A stretch of 47,441 nt of DNA from a virus, in the IMG/VR virus record IMGVR_UViG_3300025889_000193, positions 1-47,441 of that record. One strand, given 5' to 3'. This document shows positions 37,125 to 45,170 of the stretch, piece by piece; position 1 is the first letter of the stretch; each line of letters begins with the position of its first letter. The notes under the pieces are model-generated. The model saw nothing but the letters and a program-made list of their open reading frames with translations. It was not told where the DNA came from and made no database searches. A program made the position numbers and the translations under genes.

Positions 37125-38912
37125 ATGTCAATCGAACTAAAAGTTCGTGGCGAGGCTTTCAAGTTGGGAACAGGTCAACACAAAATAGCATGTCCAACTT
37201 GTAGCCAAAGCCGCAAGAAAAAAAATAAAACCCTTTCGTTAAAGGTTGAAACAGAGATGGCAGTGTACCAATGTTGGCACTGCAACTCAGAAGGTTATGT
37301 ATTTTTAAAAGATCAGGTCAGGGAGAACGTAAGACCTATGATTGTCGCTAAACAAATCAATGAAACAAGCCTGTCTGATGGGGCAGTTTCTTGGTTAAAG
37401 AGTAGAGGCATATCAGAGGAAACGGCAACCAAGGCTGGATTGAAATCAGTCAACCATTGGATCCAGTCTATCGGCTCTGAGACGGAATGCATCACATTCC
37501 CATACAAAAACAATGGTCACGTCTATGCATCAAAGATCAGGTCAATAAGTGACAAGGGATTTTCGTGCAACGGATCACCCCAATCCTTCTTCAATCTGGA
37601 GAATGTAGAACTGAATGATTGGATCATCATTTGTGAGGGGGAGATGGATGCACTGGCCTTTATGGAGACGGGCTACGACAGCGTAGTATCCGTGCCCAAT
37701 GGGGCAGTGATGAAGGTGGTTGATAAAAAGATTGACCCATCTGACGATAACAAATTCAAGTTCCTGTGGGATGCCAAGAAGCAGATAGACAATGCTGATA
37801 GGATCGTGATCGCCACTGACAGTGATGAAGCTGGTCAGGCAATGGCAGAGGAAATCGCAAGGCGCATAGGAAAAGACGTATGCTGGAAGGTGGAGTTCCC
37901 AGAAGACTGTAAGGATGCCAATGACGTACTAATCAAATATGGCAGGGACGGGATTGATAAAATTGTTACGGGTTGTAAGCCGTGGCCTGTCGCTGGTTTG
38001 TATGATGCCTCTCATTTCTATGATCAGGTTGATGAGATCTATGAGAAGGGAATGGGTAAGGGTGAAAGCACTGGCTATGACAACGTGGATAATTACTACA
38101 CTATTGTTGGTGGGCAGATCACTATTGTCACTGGTCACCCATCGTCAGGAAAGTCTGAGTTCGTTGATCAGATTATGGTCAACATGGCTGAGAAAACCAG
38201 TTGGAAGTTTGGCATCTGTTCTTTTGAGAATGAGCCAAGGTTGCACATTGCCAAGCTCATAAGCAAGTGGCTAGGCAAACCATTCTTTGATGGAAATGTT
38301 CAAAGGTTGACTAAACGTGAGCTAGAGGCGGGTAAGAAATTTGTTCAATCGCACTTTTCTTTTTTGTACCAAGCTGACGGGTCACTGTCCTCAATAGATA
38401 GCATCATTGAAAGATTAAAGATTGCTGTCCTTCGCCATGGCATTCGAGGCGCAGTGATAGATCCCTACAATTACATCCAAAGACCAAGCGATAAGAATGA
38501 AACTGAATGGATATCAGAGATCCTTACAAGGATCAGGGTATTTGCTCAGGCTCATGACATTCACATCTGGTTTGTAGCTCACCCAGCAAAGATGCTGCGG
38601 GGCCAAGATGGTAAAGTGCCAGTGCCAAAGGGTTACGATATATCTGGATCTGCCGCATGGTTCGCAAAGGCAGATGTCGGAATGTCTGTGCATAGACCAG
38701 ACCCAGTGAACTCAGTGTCATCAGAGATACACATCTGGAAGTGTCGGTTCTCTTGGGTTGGTAAGCAGGGTTTTACTGAGCTTGATTTCAATACCATCAC
38801 ATCTAGCTATCAACAAAAAAATGCTGACCCATTTTTAAATCCCGTTAAGATAGATCAGGGTAACTTTGAAGAGATAGACATCGAGGAGTTGGACATTGAA
38901 CTACCTTACTAA
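37125..38912 (+). CDS. Helicase-primase (T7 gp4 / Twinkle type)
   Basis: 595 residues, AGAGGA before the ATG. N-terminal zinc ribbon CPTC (23-26) and CWHC (50-53), TOPRIM primase motifs CEGEMDA (about 170) and ATDSDEAG (about 228), then a DnaB/RecA-like motor with Walker A GHPSSGKSE (337-345), Walker B AVIDPYNYI and the sensor WFVAHPAKM. It primes and unwinds at the fork. No phage DNA polymerase is seen, so it must work with a host polymerase. A weak palindrome copy lies within the gene at 38343-38354. Confidence 0.9.
   Translation: MSIELKVRGEAFKLGTGQHKIACPTCSQSRKKKNKTLSLKVETEMAVYQCWHCNSEGYVFLKDQVRENVRPMIVAKQINETSLSDGAVSWLKSRGISEETATKAGLKSVNHWIQSIGSETECITFPYKNNGHVYASKIRSISDKGFSCNGSPQSFFNLENVELNDWIIICEGEMDALAFMETGYDSVVSVPNGAVMKVVDKKIDPSDDNKFKFLWDAKKQIDNADRIVIATDSDEAGQAMAEEIARRIGKDVCWKVEFPEDCKDANDVLIKYGRDGIDKIVTGCKPWPVAGLYDASHFYDQVDEIYEKGMGKGESTGYDNVDNYYTIVGGQITIVTGHPSSGKSEFVDQIMVNMAEKTSWKFGICSFENEPRLHIAKLISKWLGKPFFDGNVQRLTKRELEAGKKFVQSHFSFLYQADGSLSSIDSIIERLKIAVLRHGIRGAVIDPYNYIQRPSDKNETEWISEILTRIRVFAQAHDIHIWFVAHPAKMLRGQDGKVPVPKGYDISGSAAWFAKADVGMSVHRPDPVNSVSSEIHIWKCRFSWVGKQGFTELDFNTITSSYQQKNADPFLNPVKIDQGNFEEIDIEELDIELPY
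38343..38354. promoter_or_regulatory. Palindrome site 9, weak (GTTCAATCGCAC)
   Basis: One mismatch in the core, TTTT after, inside the helicase-primase gene. Confidence 0.4.
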
Positions 38913-39081
38913 GCCATTGGTGACTGTTAGGGATGGCAGTAATGGTCCAGTGCTGTACATATGGAAAGACGGTAAGCCTTGCAGCGTTGAACTCAATCGC
39001 AGGGAAACACTTGTTGTAATAAATCAATTAGCTGAGAAGCTATTTAATAGTTTGACTGATAAAGATTTGAATGATAGCTAG
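38896..39081 (+). CDS. Small protein downstream of helicase-primase (TTG start)
   Basis: 61 residues. TTG follows GAGGAG with 7-base spacing, inside the end of the helicase gene (17-base overlap). The N-terminus is beta-like (VTVRDGSNGPVLYIWKDG) and the C-terminus helical. No homologue recognised. Coupled translation suggests a replication accessory. Confidence 0.55.
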   Translation: MNYLTKPLVTVRDGSNGPVLYIWKDGKPCSVELNRRETLVVINQLAEKLFNSLTDKDLNDS

Positions 39082-39123
39082 GACTTGAGGCTTTTCATGG
39101 GGCCTCTCCTCACTCTACAAATT

Positions 39124-39158
39124 AAAGGGTGGCTCTACTAAGGTGGGCCACCCTTTTT
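39124..39158 (+). terminator. Terminator of the RusA/helicase operon
   Basis: Stem AAAGGGTGGC / GCCACCCTTT with a 13-base loop, followed by TTTTTCT. Strong intrinsic terminator for rightward transcription, 43 bases after the last stop. Confidence 0.85.
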
Positions 39159-39168
39159 CTATAAAAAC

Positions 39169-39208
39169 CCCCTGACTATTGCAGTGCGAAGCCTAACCCA
39201 GTCAGGGG
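39169..39208 (-). terminator. Terminator of the leftward early operon
   Basis: Perfect 9-bp stem CCCCTGACT / AGTCAGGGG around a 22-base loop. Read leftward it is followed by GTTTTTAT. It stops the leftward operon that ends at 39275, forming a convergent pair with the previous terminator. Confidence 0.8.
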
Positions 39209-39274
39209 CAGTTGGGGCGCGAGGCAGTAAGGCAGGATCTTTTACTGTTTAAATGCGCCCGACAAGGAAGAATG

Positions 39275-39517
39275 CTAATGAACTGAGTGATCATTATCAA
39301 GTATGGAATAGAGTATAGCCATCTTGTGAACACAATCACAGATCTCTTTTCTAGCATCATTCATTTCATATATATCTATGAGAGCATCGATTAATACGAC
39401 CATCTGATTGAACGTCATAGCGTCTGGAAGGGCGTCGTTATTGACTTCGATCCAATCTTTTATCTCATCAATCTCTCGCTCTACTTCATGTGGCATCTTC
39501 CATCTGTGCTGCTTCAC
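39275..39517 (-). CDS. Hypothetical protein, helical (GTG start)
   Basis: 80 residues. GTG at 39517 follows GGAGACATAA, in which TAA is the stop of the upstream gene. Largely helical and acidic (EVEREIDEIKDWIEVNNDAL), with Cys residues near the C-terminus. Not recognised. It is the last gene of the long leftward early operon. Confidence 0.55.
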   Translation of the reverse strand: MKQHRWKMPHEVEREIDEIKDWIEVNNDALPDAMTFNQMVVLIDALIDIYEMNDARKEICDCVHKMAILYSILDNDHSVH

Positions 39518-40291
39518 TTATGTCTCCAATTCCATTGCAGCCATCACGGCTTTTCTTACGCGCCGTTGAAGCAACCTTTCAGTCATCAGGAAGTCCTCGC
39601 CACACGCGATTACATTGGCGCTGTATCCACTGCCCTTCAAGACCCATAGGTCTTCACCTAGTAGGTTGCCATTGTAAACATACAGAGCCTTGCATTTGTA
39701 AGCGGATATATTGTCTTCATTAAGGCGTTCAATCATGCGCTCCTTGGCTTGCAGTATAAAGCGAGGGCCTTTGCCTGAGTGTACAACCTCAATGTTCTTT
39801 TGATATACGGTTGAGTTCCATGACAAGGGAACACGAACCTCATGAGAAGAGTACCTTGAAAGAAAGTTTGATCGACACTTCCAAGATGGATCATCTGCCT
39901 GACTGTTTACACCATAAACATCAAAAGACTGAGACGGGTATGTTCTGTTGAGGATTTGATCTGCAAACTGTACACTTCTTTCCTTCTCGTCATGCAGTTT
40001 GTTTGAAAACTTGTATGTTTTCCAAGCAGATCTTGCAGTTCGTATTTTACTTCTGAGGCCTGACAGATAACTGTTGGCATCTGTTATTGCGCCTTGCCCA
40101 TACTTTTCGAGTATAGGATCCCATAGCTCTGGGTCACTATCAAATCCCTTTTGCAGGGCACCGTATGTTCTCAGGGTCATAAGCTGTTTGCCTTTGCCCG
40201 TGATACCATACTGACTGCACACATAGTCGATGATGGCAGTATTGTTCTTGCGTATTCTTTGGTACGCTAACCAAGGATCATATTCATTCAT
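39518..40291 (-). CDS. Hypothetical protein (257 aa)
   Basis: Start ATG 40291 with AGGAG seven bases upstream (a GTG one codon earlier is possible). N-terminal helical part, a middle with RVPLSWNSTVYQKNIEVVH and a C-terminal basic helix (ERLLQRRVRKAVMAAMEL). No known motif. A promoter-like TATAAA followed by a palindrome copy (40347-40358) lies directly upstream, so it may have its own promoter. Confidence 0.6.
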   Translation of the reverse strand: MNEYDPWLAYQRIRKNNTAIIDYVCSQYGITGKGKQLMTLRTYGALQKGFDSDPELWDPILEKYGQGAITDANSYLSGLRSKIRTARSAWKTYKFSNKLHDEKERSVQFADQILNRTYPSQSFDVYGVNSQADDPSWKCRSNFLSRYSSHEVRVPLSWNSTVYQKNIEVVHSGKGPRFILQAKERMIERLNEDNISAYKCKALYVYNGNLLGEDLWVLKGSGYSANVIACGEDFLMTERLLQRRVRKAVMAAMELET

Positions 40292-40346
40292 CACTCACTC
40301 CTAAAATGTAGGCGCACAACACGCCCAGTTTTGACTTCCTCTTTTA

Positions 40347-40358
40347 GTTCATTTGAAC
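40347..40358 (-). promoter_or_regulatory. Palindrome site 10 (GTTCATTTGAAC) next to TATAAA
   Basis: Exact. On the minus strand TATAAA precedes it by one base, upstream of the leftward gene ending at 39518. Confidence 0.6.
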
Positions 40359-40360
40359 TT

Positions 40361-40558
40361 TTATATTAACTTCCCTATCTGTCTCAAACCTTTGACGTAT
40401 TGATCAAGCTCTTCTCTCGCAGAGAAAAGTTCTCTATCTAGGTTGGGACGTGGATCACGACCAAGTTGTTCATCAATTAGATTATCAACCTGACGCCTAA
40501 AGAATTTTAACTGAGCCTCTTGAAACGGGCTAAGTTCTTCTGACTTTTTTATGCTCAT
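40361..40558 (-). CDS. Small helical hypothetical protein
   Basis: 65 residues, strongly helical with charged residues (FFRRQVDNLIDEQLG, FSAREELDQYVKGLRQ). It overlaps the end of the upstream winged-helix gene by 29 bases. Not recognised; size and charge would suit a regulator or protein-binding factor. Confidence 0.5.
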   Translation of the reverse strand: MSIKKSEELSPFQEAQLKFFRRQVDNLIDEQLGRDPRPNLDRELFSAREELDQYVKGLRQIGKLI

Positions 40559-40859
40559 CAGTAAGCTCCCATATAACTGCTCTTGCCTCTGTTGGCCTGT
40601 TTGATTTTACAATGCCATGCTTTTCAAGCTTCTTTAGAATTTGCAGGGTTGTTCCAAGTTTCAGCTTGGCCCTGTCTTTTATTTCTTGGGTGGTCCAACA
40701 GGTTCTGCGCCTCATCACGTTCACAATCTTATGCTCAGGCGTATGCACTGTGGTTCCCAAGAACTTTCTCGTTTGCCATGCGTTTGGTTCATCACGCAGT
40801 TTACGCAAACGATCTTCATCCTTTGCCAACTCCATCATCCTCTCTAATTGTATCTCCAA
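40530..40859 (-). CDS. Winged-helix DNA-binding protein (TTG start)
   Basis: 109 residues. TTG at 40859 follows GGGAGAGACC; ATG at 40838 is an alternative. CWTTQEIKDRAKLKLGTTLQIL plus KKLEKHGIV and the beta wing VIWELTDEHKK form a winged helix of the MarR/replication-initiator type. Candidate transcription regulator of the early region and of the dispersed palindromes. Confidence 0.6.
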   Translation of the reverse strand: MEIQLERMMELAKDEDRLRKLRDEPNAWQTRKFLGTTVHTPEHKIVNVMRRRTCWTTQEIKDRAKLKLGTTLQILKKLEKHGIVKSNRPTEARAVIWELTDEHKKVRRT

Positions 40860-41289
40860 CAGGTCTCTCCCTTGGCTTGTTGGTTTTTGTCAAAGGGTCA
40901 GAGTAAAATGTGTGGTTCCCCAAGGTAAAAAGTTCAAATAAACTTTTAGTCCACACTAAGCTGACCTCAGTAGAATGATAATACAGCATTGCCTTGTTGG
41001 CAAAATATGATTGACCATCAAGGTGATTGCCTATCGCGCCTTGCGATATGTTCACGGCATCAGCCCACACATCTGGGTCTGTGGGTATGCCAGCCCATCC
41101 ATTGGTGCTGACAAACGAAAACTGTTTAGGCTGCATCACGACCCCGCATATCGTGTCTGGGAACCTATCTGATGCAACACGGTTCATCACCACCTCAGCG
41201 ACAGCCTTCTGCCCTATCAGTGGTTCGCCTCTGGCCTCATGATACACTGCCAGTGCCAAGCAAAGTTCAGCTAACATTGGGATCACCAT
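40816..41289 (-). CDS. SleB-family cell wall hydrolase
   Basis: 157 residues. AVYHEARGEPLIGQKAVAEV, then NRV and FPDTICGVVMQPKQFSF, are signature motifs of the SleB/CwlJ hydrolase family, with the conserved catalytic Glu in HEARGE. It cuts peptidoglycan. The N-terminus is mildly hydrophobic but not a clear signal peptide. A second start at ATG 41277 is possible. It lies in the leftward early operon, far from the M15 endolysin. A variant palindrome copy lies within its 3' part. Confidence 0.8.
   Translation of the reverse strand: MVIPMLAELCLALAVYHEARGEPLIGQKAVAEVVMNRVASDRFPDTICGVVMQPKQFSFVSTNGWAGIPTDPDVWADAVNISQGAIGNHLDGQSYFANKAMLYYHSTEVSLVWTKSLFELFTLGNHTFYSDPLTKTNKPRERPVGDTIREDDGVGKG
40932..40943. 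promoter_or_regulatory. Palindrome site 11 (GTTCAAATAAAC)
   Basis: One mismatch, flanked by AAAAA and TTTT, inside the SleB gene. Confidence 0.5.
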
Positions 41290-41476
41290 ATCTTAACTTT
41301 GAAGCCAACTCAGATTTGGTGTTGATATCTGCATCAAGATATCGCAGCAGCCCAACTTTACCATGCTCCCATGCGATAGCATGTGCCTCATCATATGTGA
41401 GGTCTTGGTTTGCATCCATGATGTAAGAGACATGCATCTCAAACATCTCCATTAGAAATTTAATTTCGTTAGTCAT
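41267..41476 (-). CDS. Small hypothetical protein (69 aa)
   Basis: Helical, acidic product (DLTYDEAHAIAWEHGK, LLRYLDADINTKSEL). It begins immediately after the stop of the HTH gene upstream and overlaps the SleB start by 23 bases, so it belongs to the same operon. No family recognised. Confidence 0.55.
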   Translation of the reverse strand: MTNEIKFLMEMFEMHVSYIMDANQDLTYDEAHAIAWEHGKVGLLRYLDADINTKSELASKLRYGDPNVS

Positions 41477-41761
41477 CTACTTCTCCTCATATGGGCCAAC
41501 GACATGAAAGAATACATGCACGTCTAGCCTTTGGTTTGGTTTCACTTCATCCGCATGATCATAGAGATCATCTAAAGAGACACCCAAATATTTGCAGATA
41601 TCAATAAGCACTGTTGCGCTATGACTTTTTTGATATCCCCTTTCATATCTGGATAGCATGGTTTGGTTTATGCCAAGGGCACCAGCCATGGTTTGCTGGT
41701 CAATGCCCTTAGCTTCTCTTAAATCTCTTATCTTCCTGCCATTAAGAGTTCTTTCACCCAT
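41477..41761 (-). CDS. XRE-family repressor-like protein
   Basis: 94 residues. IRDLREAKGIDQQTMAGALG and INQTMLSRYERGYQ form a canonical XRE helix-turn-helix; LGVSLDDLYDH closes the domain. The C-terminal 20 residues are beta-like and may dimerise. Three bases separate it from the VWA gene upstream. It is the best single candidate for a repressor of the GTTC-N4-GAAC sites, though nothing in the sequence proves it. Confidence 0.75.
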   Translation of the reverse strand: MGERTLNGRKIRDLREAKGIDQQTMAGALGINQTMLSRYERGYQKSHSATVLIDICKYLGVSLDDLYDHADEVKPNQRLDVHVFFHVVGPYEEK

Positions 41762-41764
41762 CAG

Positions 41765-42895
41765 TTAATCCCCCGTGTTTAGATAAACTGTCTCGCCAAA
41801 CGGTGCAGGTTTGCCGCGAGAATATGAAGACACCCACAAGATTGGGTAGTCTGGTGCGCGATCTGGGTAGTCAAAGATCCCCATGTCGGTGAAGCAGATC
41901 ATGTTATCCACATTGAGATTGTGCTGCTCAATGTAGTTGAACACAGGCTGCACACATGTACCGCCTCGACCTTTGTTGCTGAACAGGGTGATCTCTTCGC
42001 CCTCTTCATAACGCTTGACGCTCTGGATTTCAGCGTCACATGTGATCACCGTGATTGACTTGGGCTTCACGTCACGACTGATTGCATTCAGCCCACCCAA
42101 GAAGAACTCGCCTTCACGATCAGACACAGATCCGCTACTGTCCATCCACACAAGGATGTCACCGCAACCAGTGCCCACAATGCTAGGGCCAAGCACCCCA
42201 ACCTGATCGAACATCTGACGATTAGGGCGTCGCATTGAGTAGTCATCAGGCTGATCACCACCCATGAAACGCTGCACCTTCTCTTCCCAGTCAATCTGGT
42301 TGCGCTTCATGCGCTGCACCAAGGCCTCAATGGACGCTGGCAGCTTGCCAACAGACTTGGCACCATTCGCAGCCATCATGACCTTGGAATTGATGTCGGC
42401 TTCCATCTGCTTAACCTCAGCCTCAGACAGCGACTGTCCACCCTCTTTGGTGGTATCTATCACCCCGCCCATGCCACCAGCCTGTGACAGGTGCGATACG
42501 TCCTCTGGCAGCATGTCATAGACACGCTCAGCGGGAAGGTCTGCATACTGCTCGTCATACAAGCCACCAGCGGGAAGCGAGAACCCAGCGTCAATCAGGA
42601 TGGGGTTGATCACATAGTCACATGCAATGTTCCAACGCTCTGGGTCACGATCACCGCGCCGTAAGTTGTGCTTCATGCCAACATGCATGACTTCATGCGC
42701 AATCACCCCAGTGGTCTCCTCTTCTGACATGTTTGCCACGAAGTCAGGGTTCCACTTGATGAACTTGCCATCAGTGCACATGGTTGAGATCTCTTCATCA
42801 GCCTCAATCTTGAGGCTCAGGGCCATTGACCCAAAGAACGGGTGCGATATCACAAGGCGCGTGATAGAGCGCGATACTTTTGTTTGTTCATCCAT
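41765..42895 (-). CDS. VWA-like metallopeptidase-related protein (DUF2201 type)
   Basis: 376 residues. N-terminal half with HEVMH (67-71) and KH following, a zincin-like helix; C-terminal half with DSSGS (252-256), a GGT and a FTDMGIFD segment, the MIDAS metal site of a von Willebrand A domain. This arrangement is seen in bacterial proteins encoded beside MoxR AAA+ ATPases, and a MoxR gene lies 280 bases upstream here. Such pairs remodel or activate protein complexes. What it acts on in this phage is unknown. Confidence 0.8.
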   Translation of the reverse strand: MDEQTKVSRSITRLVISHPFFGSMALSLKIEADEEISTMCTDGKFIKWNPDFVANMSEEETTGVIAHEVMHVGMKHNLRRGDRDPERWNIACDYVINPILIDAGFSLPAGGLYDEQYADLPAERVYDMLPEDVSHLSQAGGMGGVIDTTKEGGQSLSEAEVKQMEADINSKVMMAANGAKSVGKLPASIEALVQRMKRNQIDWEEKVQRFMGGDQPDDYSMRRPNRQMFDQVGVLGPSIVGTGCGDILVWMDSSGSVSDREGEFFLGGLNAISRDVKPKSITVITCDAEIQSVKRYEEGEEITLFSNKGRGGTCVQPVFNYIEQHNLNVDNMICFTDMGIFDYPDRAPDYPILWVSSYSRGKPAPFGETVYLNTGD

Positions 42896-42907
42896 CTGAA
42901 CTCTCCT

Positions 42908-43093
42908 CTACAAAAATTCTACGTTGCCATCGTGATATGTGGCATCGCGTTTAAACTTTAGATAATTTTCTCGATATCTCCCTTCGACCTCTCTTAGGGC
43001 ATCGTCGGCTGTCAAAGCTTCGACCTTCAAAGAAAAAACTTGTCTCTCTTCAACAAAAATTTGATAGATATTCATTACAACGGCATCACTCAT
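42908..43093 (-). CDS. Small protein between MoxR and VWA genes
   Basis: 61 residues from ATG 43093, preceded by GGAGAAGCCT. Alpha/beta (MNIYQIFVEERQVFSLKVEA, then DALREVEGRYREN). Not recognised. Its place inside the MoxR-VWA pair suggests a partner or adaptor. A palindrome copy (43161-43172) lies 67 bases upstream. Confidence 0.6.
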   Translation of the reverse strand: MSDAVVMNIYQIFVEERQVFSLKVEALTADDALREVEGRYRENYLKFKRDATYHDGNVEFL

Positions 43094-43160
43094 AGGCTTC
43101 TCCAAAGAAGTTCAAGGTTACAAAAATTGGTGGTGGGTAGGCCTAGACCTACCCAAAAAA

Positions 43161-43172
43161 GTTCTATTGAAC
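43161..43172. promoter_or_regulatory. Palindrome site 12 (GTTCTATTGAAC)
   Basis: Exact, flanked by A6 and TTTT, between the MoxR gene and the small gene at 42908. Confidence 0.6.
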
Positions 43173-43174
43173 TT

Positions 43175-44212
43175 TTACAGGATCATGTGACGACCTTCTG
43201 TCATGATCCAATCGCGCACCGCTTTGACCTTCTTGAGATCTTTGTTGCGGCTCAGCGCATCCTTGACACAGAACACAGCGAACTCTTTCTGTGGCAAGCG
43301 CATCAAATACTTGATGATGTTGTGTGCGTTCTTATCTGTCATACGGAACGCAAGGTTTGCCGTGATTGCGTAGGCAACGGCTGGATCTTCCGCGATATCG
43401 GACCCCATGGGATCTGAGATCAATGCGTCAATGTCAGGGCACGTTTCATGGATCTTCAAGAACCCATTAAAATCTGCAGCGGCTGCGCGACCAACCTGTC
43501 CAGCGATAGCTTCAAGCTGGCACACAGGATCAAGACCCCATAACAAGATCGAACCAACACGCTCCCATGAACGCGGTGACGGGCAAGCGTTGGCATCCCT
43601 GTCGAACTTGTGCAGGTACTCAGGGCGAAAGCGCAGGAAAGAGTTGACGCGAAAGTCAACGCCCACAGAGTTGAAGTATGCCAGCGTGTCATCAAGATCC
43701 GCTTCGATCTCCAAGAACATCATGCGATCTTTCAAGTGGGAAGGCATCTGATTTGTGCCAGCGCGGTCCGACATGCGGTTACCAGCGGCAACCACAACCC
43801 AGCCATCAGGCAAGTGATGCGGCCCTACACGGCGCTCGTTTGTGATCTGCGCTGCAATGTTCTGACACGCCACGATAGCTTGCGGTAGCTCATCCAAAAA
43901 GATGACACCATAGCCATCTGTCGGCATCCAGTCTGGACGCATCCGCACCATATGGCTGCGATCCTCTGAAGGGATTGTCCAACCCGCAATTTCTGTCGGG
44001 TCATACTGCGCCAGCGAGACAATGCGGCACTCCATCGGAACCCCGCGTTTCTCTGACACACTGGCAGTTGCTTCTTTGACCATGGTTGTCTTACCAAGGC
44101 CAGCGCCGCCAATCAACATTGGCACGATGTATTGAGCATCACGCCCATCGGACAGATCCATGTTGAAGTTGATTGAACTCTCAACGATGGTTTGTGCTTG
44201 TGATAGTTTCAT
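43175..44212 (-). CDS. MoxR-type AAA+ ATPase
   Basis: 345 residues, GGAG before ATG. Walker A GGAGLGKT (35-42), Walker B VIFLDE (103-108), sensor-1 AAGNR and an arginine-finger region LKDRMMFLEI give a complete MoxR-like AAA+ module. A helical lid follows. It would use ATP to act with the VWA protein encoded downstream. CobS-like ATPases are the other possible relatives. Confidence 0.85.
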   Translation of the reverse strand: MKLSQAQTIVESSINFNMDLSDGRDAQYIVPMLIGGAGLGKTTMVKEATASVSEKRGVPMECRIVSLAQYDPTEIAGWTIPSEDRSHMVRMRPDWMPTDGYGVIFLDELPQAIVACQNIAAQITNERRVGPHHLPDGWVVVAAGNRMSDRAGTNQMPSHLKDRMMFLEIEADLDDTLAYFNSVGVDFRVNSFLRFRPEYLHKFDRDANACPSPRSWERVGSILLWGLDPVCQLEAIAGQVGRAAAADFNGFLKIHETCPDIDALISDPMGSDIAEDPAVAYAITANLAFRMTDKNAHNIIKYLMRLPQKEFAVFCVKDALSRNKDLKKVKAVRDWIMTEGRHMIL

Positions 44213-44369
44213 TGGTTGTCTCCTCAGACTTTACAAAAATTTGAATAGTGTGACGCTTAGGCGGGTACACACTTCTAGTCAGGATCTTTTGATCAATCCC
44301 CTCGCGGGTTTCAGCTTCCGCATATCTGCGATAGTTGGTGCCCCACTCTTCCCAAACTGCCCAGTACAT
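44181..44369 (-). CDS. Small hypothetical protein (62 aa)
   Basis: The ATG at 44369 overlaps the stop of the tiny membrane protein upstream (TGATG) and the gene runs 32 bases into the MoxR gene. Aromatic N-terminus (YWAVWEEWGTNYRRYAE) and basic C-terminal half. No family. Supported mainly by tight coupling. Confidence 0.5.
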   Translation of the reverse strand: MYWAVWEEWGTNYRRYAEAETREGIDQKILTRSVYPPKRHTIQIFVKSEETTNETITSTNHR

Positions 44370-44485
44370 CAAAGCGCCATCATCACGATGACCATGAGAA
44401 CCATGGCAGCGGTAAAGGCCATCCCAGACAGGAAGGCCTCTACAAATATCAGGCGTTTCTCACGCCGTGAGATGCGACTGTTCAT
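44369..44485 (-). CDS. Tiny single-span membrane protein (38 aa)
   Basis: A basic N-terminus (NSRISRREKR) is followed by one hydrophobic span (FLSGMAFTAAMVLMVIVMMAL) to the end. It starts in an ATGA overlap with the gene upstream and ends in a TGATG overlap with the gene downstream, strong support for translation despite its size. Function unknown; membrane-targeting early proteins often modify the host. Confidence 0.55.
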   Translation of the reverse strand: MNSRISRREKRLIFVEAFLSGMAFTAAMVLMVIVMMAL

Positions 44486-44727
44486 GAATATTGCTCCTCT
44501 GCAATTTCGTCGAACAAGCAATAAAACTTGTCAACATCCCAGTTGTTTGGAGCCAATTCCATGAAGGCATCGGCATCAATAAAGCTCCAGTTGATTGACC
44601 CGTCAGGGTTCAAGTTCTCTGCCATAGCAACAGCCTTCGCCATTGCAGCGGTCACGGTTTCATAGCTAATCATGGTTGATGCTTGCCTTTCCATTTGCCG
44701 TTGAAAATCAATCTCACTCTCTGTCAT
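44482..44727 (-). CDS. Hypothetical acidic protein (81 aa)
   Basis: ATG 44727 follows AGGGG just past the upstream stop. Helical N-terminus (ESEIDFQRQMERQASTM) and an acidic C-terminus with DADAFMELAPNNWDVDKFY. Not recognised. Part of the tightly packed leftward operon. Confidence 0.55.
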   Translation of the reverse strand: MTESEIDFQRQMERQASTMISYETVTAAMAKAVAMAENLNPDGSINWSFIDADAFMELAPNNWDVDKFYCLFDEIAEEQYS

Positions 44728-44728
44728 A

Positions 44729-45004
44729 TCACCCCTCGATCCGACCATATTCCCGACAGGGCGCATCCCCGTCATGTACAATTTCAATCAATTTGAATTG
44801 CTCACCCTTGGACTCCATCGCGCCCAAGAACATTGACATGTGGCAATCCCCTTCAAGGTAGAGGGAATGCACAAACAATTCAGTGACCCGCGCAAAGCTG
44901 TAATGCGCGAAGTCTTTTAGCGTCAGGCCAAGCCGTAAGGCATCAGCCAAGGGCACTTCCAAATAACCGTGCCCAGCATCAATGTGATAGGTGTATTTTT
45001 TCAT
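44729..45004 (-). CDS. Conserved small phage protein (91 aa)
   Basis: GAGGAGTGAGG precedes ATG. YHIDAGHGYLEVPLADALRLG matches a short family I know from many phages without known function; EGDCHMSMFLGAMESKG is the second conserved part. First gene after the structured intergenic region 45075-45163 in the leftward operon. Confidence 0.6.
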   Translation of the reverse strand: MKKYTYHIDAGHGYLEVPLADALRLGLTLKDFAHYSFARVTELFVHSLYLEGDCHMSMFLGAMESKGEQFKLIEIVHDGDAPCREYGRIEG

Positions 45005-45058
45005 TCCTCACTCCTCTTTTAAACCATCCTTGCGCCGCTTTGCAGGGGCGCAAAAAAA

Positions 45059-45070
45059 GTTCAAACGAAC
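45059..45070. promoter_or_regulatory. Palindrome site 13 (GTTCAAACGAAC)
   Basis: Exact, A7 before it, in the intergenic region upstream of the gene at 44729-45004. Confidence 0.6.
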
Positions 45071-45074
45071 TTAA

Positions 45075-45163
45075 TGCACACTTAGATTGTAGACGTCCGG
45101 CCTATCTCTTCACCATTGATTATGGATAGTGAAAGCTAAAAGATTTTAACTCCTAAGTGTGCA
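45075..45163. other. Structured intergenic region with 11-bp inverted repeat
   Basis: TGCACACTTAG (45075-45085) and CTAAGTGTGCA (45153-45163) are perfect inverted copies 67 bases apart. Inside are CTAT/ATAG and CCAT/ATGG pairs that could nest. The region lies between two leftward genes and next to a palindrome copy (45059-45070). Possible leader RNA, attenuator or small RNA. Confidence 0.5.
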
Positions 45164-45170
45164 CTATTCT

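Noticed and set aside
44167-44178. Further palindrome copy near the MoxR start
   Set aside because: Only the right half-site (ATTGAAC) is intact; the left arm has several mismatches.
45022-45058. Intrinsic terminator at the GCGCC/GGCGC hairpin
   Set aside because: The run after the stem is A on the plus strand, and on the minus strand the T run comes before the stem, not after.
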